Assembly (NCBI GenBank): GCA_016287245.1
Contig: JAEEWG010000002.1
Location: forward strand, 62,001-126,000
Direction of reading: 5' to 3'
DNA length: 64,000 bases
Source: Clostridia bacterium
Lineage (GTDB): Bacteria; Bacillota; Clostridia; Saccharofermentanales; Saccharofermentanaceae
Positions 60,174-64,000 of this stretch are shown here, in pieces; the stretch's first letter is position 1, and every line of letters begins with the position of its first letter. The translations under genes were made by a program, and so were the position numbers. A model generated the notes under the pieces. The model was given only the letters and a program-made list of their open reading frames with translations, did no database searches and was not told the origin of the DNA.

Positions 60174-61751
60174 ATGATGCATTTTGGTTTTTCATACGTA
60201 GGTCTTCTGTTCCTGGTGATGCTCTTTGTTCCGAACATCATCTGGGCGAAAAATCAGCCTGCGGACTACGATAAATATGTAAAGAACGAGAACCGGTTCC
60301 TGCTGGCACTGGAGCGTATTGGCGAGGTGCTGGTATGCGCCTTGTCTCTGATCTTTTCCGACTTTAATGTGAGATTTAATTCGATCTGGACGGCATGGCT
60401 CCTTCTGGCTTTTGCCTTCATGCTCCTTTATGAACTTTACTGGATCCGCTACTTCAAAAGCCAAAAGACCATGGCGGACATGTACAGCAGTTTTGCAGGT
60501 GTTCCTGTCGCGGGAGCCACTCTTCCGTGCATGGCGTTTTTCTCTTTAGGTATCTACGGCACCAATATCTTCCTGATCATCGCCACGATCATCTTATCCA
60601 TCGGGCATATCGGCATCCACCTTATGCACAGAAACGAGGTCGTGGAGAAGAAGAAACGGAAGAAGGCTGTTACGGTCCTCCTGATCCTGGTAAGGATCCC
60701 TGTCGTTTTGTTTCTGCTTCTGACCATCGTTTCCATCGCGGGAAGAAACATCAACTGGATTAAAAGTAACATCGATACTTCCAGGGGTATCTGTGAAGAA
60801 CTCTATACGACGATCGGCGGGCAGGAGCAGTATATCCAGATCCGGGGCAGGGATAAAAACAACCCGGTCATCCTCTATATCCACGGCGGTCCTGCCGGCC
60901 CGGATTCTCCGATCTCTCCGCTGTTTACAGATCCACTGATCGATGATTACACCGTTGTCTGCTGGGATCAGAGAGGCTGCGGGAAAACGTATTTTAAAAA
61001 CGACGACAGAGAGAATACGACAGTGACTTTCGAGAGGGCGCTTCTCGATACAGATGAACTTGTGGATTACCTTCGCGAAAGATTTCACACGGAAAAGGTC
61101 ATCCTGATGTGTCATTCCTACGGAACGATCGTCGGAACGAGATATGTGCAGGCGCATAGCGAAAAAGTCAGCGCATACATCGGGATCGGGCAGTTCGTGA
61201 ACTGTGTCGAATCTGACCGTATCGCGTATGAAAAGGCGATGGAGATCGCAAAGTCCAAAGGTAAAGATACAGGATCTTTGGAAAAAATATATCAGGAATA
61301 CAGAAACGGCGACTCGCTTTCGGAATACATGGCGCTTCGGAAAGCGACATCGAAATTCCTCCCGAAGGGCGAGGCTGCCAATACGATCCTATATGCATTT
61401 TTCTCTCCCTATACTTCTGTCAATGACGTCAGATGGGTCCTTAAACAGATGGATCTGGATAGCTACTACGAACTGGAGAAGGATCTTTTCCAGACGGTGT
61501 ATTATTACGATATCTATTCGTACGATCTTCGGTACGAAGTGCCGATGTACTTTATTTCCGGAGAACTGGACTTCATCTGCAACTGCGATCTGGCCCGAAA
61601 GTTCTGCGAAGACATCGAAGCGCCGGCAAAAGAATTCGTGACCGTTAAAAACGGCGGGCACACACCGCATTACACCACACCGGATCTTTTCGCAAAAGAA
61701 GTGAAGCGGATACTGGCAGGCGAATGCGGGGCAGGGATATCTGAAGTATAG
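60174..61751 (+). CDS. Alpha/beta hydrolase fused to a multi-helix membrane domain
   Basis: A 525-residue protein. Residues 1-205 hold about six membrane helices (for example YVGLLFLVMLFVPNIIWA, IWTAWLLLAFAFMLLYELYW, TVLLILVRIPVVLFLLLTIV). Residues about 215-520 are a proline-iminopeptidase-like alpha/beta hydrolase: oxyanion loop HGGPAGPDSP, WDQRGCGKT, nucleophile in CHSYGT (for GxSxG), acid in SGELDFIC and His in NGGHTPH. The catalytic triad looks complete. It would face one side of the membrane as an anchored peptidase or esterase. GAGGTAAGAAGG precedes the ATG. Confidence 0.88.
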   Translation: MMHFGFSYVGLLFLVMLFVPNIIWAKNQPADYDKYVKNENRFLLALERIGEVLVCALSLIFSDFNVRFNSIWTAWLLLAFAFMLLYELYWIRYFKSQKTMADMYSSFAGVPVAGATLPCMAFFSLGIYGTNIFLIIATIILSIGHIGIHLMHRNEVVEKKKRKKAVTVLLILVRIPVVLFLLLTIVSIAGRNINWIKSNIDTSRGICEELYTTIGGQEQYIQIRGRDKNNPVILYIHGGPAGPDSPISPLFTDPLIDDYTVVCWDQRGCGKTYFKNDDRENTTVTFERALLDTDELVDYLRERFHTEKVILMCHSYGTIVGTRYVQAHSEKVSAYIGIGQFVNCVESDRIAYEKAMEIAKSKGKDTGSLEKIYQEYRNGDSLSEYMALRKATSKFLPKGEAANTILYAFFSPYTSVNDVRWVLKQMDLDSYYELEKDLFQTVYYYDIYSYDLRYEVPMYFISGELDFICNCDLARKFCEDIEAPAKEFVTVKNGGHTPHYTTPDLFAKEVKRILAGECGAGISEV

Positions 61752-61796
61752 TATTGAGACATTTTGGCACTGGAGAAGAAATGAGGTGAGCCCGGC

Positions 61797-62345
61797 ATGA
61801 AAAAGATCCTGGAAACGGAAAGACTGTATCTTCGTGAAATGACGATGGATGACTTCGAGTCGCTTTATAAAGTGCTGGCGGATCCGTCCATTATGCAGCA
61901 CTATCCGTATACATTCGATGAAGAGCGTGTGAGAGCCTGGATCGAGCGGAACATCCGCCGTTATTCCGATGACGGATTCGGGCTATGGGCGGTGTGCATC
62001 AAGGATTCGGGAGAGATGATCGGCGACTGTGGTCTGACACTTCAGAACATTGACGGAAGCATGCTTCCGGAGATCGGGTATCACATCCGCGCGGACCAGC
62101 AGAGGAAAGGCTACGCGAAAGAAGCTGCTGCGGCCGTTCGTGACTGGGCTTTTCAGAATACGGAGTACGAGGCGCTTTATTCTTATTGCAAATATACCAA
62201 TGTCGGATCGTTTAAAACGGCGGAATCCATTGGCATGCATTTTCTGAAAGAGTACCCGGAGGAAGCGAATACGATCACGCATGTGTCGGTGATCTACCGG
62301 AAAGAGTCAGAAGAATGCGCGGCGCGCGGGCCGTCTTTTTCTTGA
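61797..62345 (+). CDS. GNAT-family N-acetyltransferase (RimJ/RimL type)
   Basis: A 182-residue acetyltransferase: opening ILETERLYLREMTMDDFESL, middle MIGDCGLTLQNIDG, acetyl-CoA loop RADQQRKGYAKEAAAAVRDW and the C-terminal YTNVGSFKTAESIGM. The pattern is that of Acetyltransf_3/RimJ-like enzymes acting on N-terminal amines or small molecules. GAAATGAGGTGAG precedes the ATG. It may share a transcript with the membrane hydrolase 46 bases upstream. Substrate unknown. Confidence 0.9.
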   Translation: MKKILETERLYLREMTMDDFESLYKVLADPSIMQHYPYTFDEERVRAWIERNIRRYSDDGFGLWAVCIKDSGEMIGDCGLTLQNIDGSMLPEIGYHIRADQQRKGYAKEAAAAVRDWAFQNTEYEALYSYCKYTNVGSFKTAESIGMHFLKEYPEEANTITHVSVIYRKESEECAARGPSFS

Positions 62346-62374
62346 AAAGATCTGTTCGAGGTGGGGTTCGGCGC

Positions 62375-63007
62375 TCACTTATGGCGCCTTAACATGCCGT
62401 AGTGCGTAAGGTCGCTTCCGGGGACCAGTCCCGTCTCTACGACCTCGAAGCCGAAGTGGTTATAAAATGGCACATTCTTCTCCGCATGTGTCTCGAGATA
62501 GAGATCCTGTCCTGTCTCATCCAGATATTCCATGAAAGGAGTAAGCATGCTCTTGGCTACGCCCTGCAGCTGCTTTTCCTGCCTGACCACCAGATCGAAC
62601 AGGTACCAGCTCTTATGGCCGGTATGCCGCTTTTTCATCTGCATACAGAAACTCTCATAACGGGCCTGCGGGTAAAGAGTCGATAATGGCATCTTCAGGC
62701 CGCCGGACCGAAGATAGGGCATGATCGGCATACCCTTATATCCCGGCGGCAGAAAGAATGCCATACCGTTGATATTCTCACTGTCCACGACGATCATGGC
62801 CGCGTCAGAGAGCGTTTTGAGGGAGGAGATCCAGAGCTTTCTCATGACCTCGGGTGTGTTATGTTCTTTGAAAAGAACATCGTACAGCCGGTATCCGGTG
62901 AAGGCGTCGATATTGCATTCGACGGCTTTTTCCATATCCTTCATGTCGAAAAGAGAAAGACCTTTTTCCCGGGCGATCGTCTGAAACGAAAGATCCATTT
63001 TATCCAT
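62375..63007 (-). CDS. GNAT-family N-acetyltransferase
   Basis: A 210-residue protein. The C-terminal half has GNAT features: WYLFDLVVRQEKQLQGVAKS (beta4 and a degenerate Q/RxxGxG/A loop), LYLETHAEKNVPFYNHFGFE and a final strand. The N-terminal half is helical. AAGGTGG six bases before the ATG at 63007 favours this start; an ATG three codons later is possible. It is convergent with the RimJ-like gene. Substrate unknown. Confidence 0.8.
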   Translation of the reverse strand: MDKMDLSFQTIAREKGLSLFDMKDMEKAVECNIDAFTGYRLYDVLFKEHNTPEVMRKLWISSLKTLSDAAMIVVDSENINGMAFFLPPGYKGMPIMPYLRSGGLKMPLSTLYPQARYESFCMQMKKRHTGHKSWYLFDLVVRQEKQLQGVAKSMLTPFMEYLDETGQDLYLETHAEKNVPFYNHFGFEVVETGLVPGSDLTHYGMLRRHK

Positions 63008-63186
63008 ACTGGTCCACCTTAAATTCCGCGCGTAACTATACACGCGCAAGCAATGCTGACGGATAGGTATTTTCTGGATGAGAAAGACTGTGAAAAGAAT
63101 AATATGTCAAATATTTATGCGGTTGCATTATATATCCTTTTCGGTACGAAGGTCAATCTGATATTTGCTGGATCTCCTCCTTTCTT

Positions 63187-64000
63187 TTATGCGTTCAGGG
63201 TTTCTTCCCAGGAAGTCTTCTCCGGCCAGGTGGAATCGTCGAATGCTTCTCGGATGCACTGGCAGTAGAATCTTGCCTTTTCCTTACACGGATCCGGGAT
63301 CTTCTCCGCACTGAAAAGGGCTTCCATCAGGAGGATCCTGTCCTTTCTTCCACTGTGCAGAGCTGCCTTCGAAACGACGTAATCGCTGAAGTTTGCATAT
63401 TCTTCCGAGGCGACCTCGTCAGAGAGGTAGCCGGTGTAGTAGAAGGTAGCCGGATTCTTCGAATTCCAGATGCTCTCGGAGAACATCGGATCGCTCATGT
63501 TCTCGAAGTAATTTCGAAGCTTGAGATCGGTCGCGTCGAAGATCGCCTGGATCAGGCCGCGCTCCTGCTCGACCGGATCCTCTGTGCAGACGCAGTCTAT
63601 CGAATAACTCATGATATACCCGTCTTCCGAATAGAAAAGATTCAGATCGGAATACAATGGCCACTTAAAGATACAGATCTCGAAACCCCTGTAATAACCG
63701 TAGTTGAACTGGTCGAAATATCCTTCCGGGAAGCGGCTTAATACCTTTTCCGCAAGATCGAGCATATCGCTGATCTTTTTATTATCAAATTCAAATTCAG
63801 TGCCCATATCGAACACATACGCTTCGGCATAAGGCGGAAGATCGTCGCCCAGGCGGATATAAACGCCGTATTTGTTCCCGATCTCTGCTGCCCGCGCATA
63901 GAGATCCTTCATATCACCGGTTTCGGAAAAGGGCTTCTGCTCATGAAGCGGAGAACTGTCGTGAATAAAGGAATCCAGACGCTCGGACAGATCTTTTCCG
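63187..64000 (-). CDS. Unrecognised protein, 5' end beyond window
   Basis: The frame is open from the right edge. An internal ATG at 63912 is probably not the start, because the same frame continues upstream without a stop (SERLDSFIHDSSPLHEQKPF) and there is no ribosome site before that ATG. The visible 270 or so residues are soluble and aromatic-rich (FDQFNYGYYRGFEICIFKWP, EDGYIMSYSIDCVC, LLMEALFSAEKIPDPC). No domain recognised. The 3' flank to 63008 shows no further gene. Confidence 0.6.
   Translation of the reverse strand, partial: GKDLSERLDSFIHDSSPLHEQKPFSETGDMKDLYARAAEIGNKYGVYIRLGDDLPPYAEAYVFDMGTEFEFDNKKISDMLDLAEKVLSRFPEGYFDQFNYGYYRGFEICIFKWPLYSDLNLFYSEDGYIMSYSIDCVCTEDPVEQERGLIQAIFDATDLKLRNYFENMSDPMFSESIWNSKNPATFYYTGYLSDEVASEEYANFSDYVVSKAALHSGRKDRILLMEALFSAEKIPDPCKEKARFYCQCIREAFDDSTWPEKTSWEETLNA

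Noticed and set aside
63187..63912. Treating the last gene as complete with its start at 63912
   Set aside because: The frame stays open to the window edge with plausible protein sequence and there is no ribosome site before that ATG.
1..64000. tRNA or rRNA genes, insertion sequences or prophage modules
   Set aside because: Reading both strands gave no convincing cloverleaf, rRNA segment, transposase, integrase or phage structural gene.

Overview
The window is a chromosomal segment of a Gram-positive anaerobe of the Bacillota, most likely class Clostridia. The signs are strong AGGAGG-type ribosome sites on almost every gene, sigmaA-like promoters, a CIRCE operator, Gram-positive lipoproteins, a BlaI/BlaR pair, butyrate kinase, lar (nickel-pincer) genes and several zinc-ribbon/membrane proteins typical of Clostridia. 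Most genes look moderately GC-rich. The stretch from about 2500 to 4680 is clearly richer in A+T and looks accessory. I saw no rRNA, tRNA, insertion sequence, prophage or conventional CRISPR array.

Layout. 1-2550: a PEP-synthase/rifampin-phosphotransferase-like enzyme, cut by the left edge, behind its TetR regulator. 2795-4680: an XRE-family protein and a probable type I toxin-antitoxin locus, made of a 43-residue membrane peptide and a convergent antisense RNA. 4678-9548: a racemase-like protein, an aldo/keto reductase with Fe-S motifs, a divergent small-membrane-protein/XRE pair with repeated operators, and aspS. 9670-17698: a five-gene operon of lipoprotein, membrane Ser/Thr kinase, MoxR ATPase, DUF58 protein and membrane transglutaminase. 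17840-21122: CIRCE-controlled Hsp20, a DUF937 protein and a zinc-ribbon/membrane pair. 21379-24550: an ABC exporter of the MacB/FtsX type. 24703-25016: a strictly phased array of inverted CCCATG/CATGGG hexamers directly before a PD-(D/E)XK-like nuclease gene. 26055-30542: a DUF4349 lipoprotein, an OmpR-type two-component system and a zinc-ribbon membrane protein.

30729-38204: a GH115 alpha-glucuronidase, an ECF sigma factor with a putative anti-sigma factor, a PlsC-like acyltransferase flanked on both sides by short tandem repeats, and a two-subunit class I fumarase/tartrate dehydratase. 38363-41197: larC, larB and two small membrane proteins. 41388-48352: a DUF6273 lipoprotein, two tandem secreted transglutaminase-like proteins, and pta next to buk. 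48569-54215: a FIST-EAL c-di-GMP protein, a LacI-like sensor without a DNA-binding domain, and an AI-2E-family transporter. 54216-64000: a phosphoesterase, an unrecognised protein, a BlaI/BlaR-led four-gene operon, a tautomerase, a methyltransferase, a membrane alpha/beta hydrolase, two acetyltransferases and an unrecognised gene cut by the right edge.

The two most unusual elements are (1) the phased hexamer array at 24703-25016 beside a nuclease gene and (2) the toxin/antisense-RNA locus at 4051-4634, where duplicated 28-base repeats let the antisense RNA pair with the toxin message. Annotation rests on reading the sequence and known family motifs; no database search was possible.
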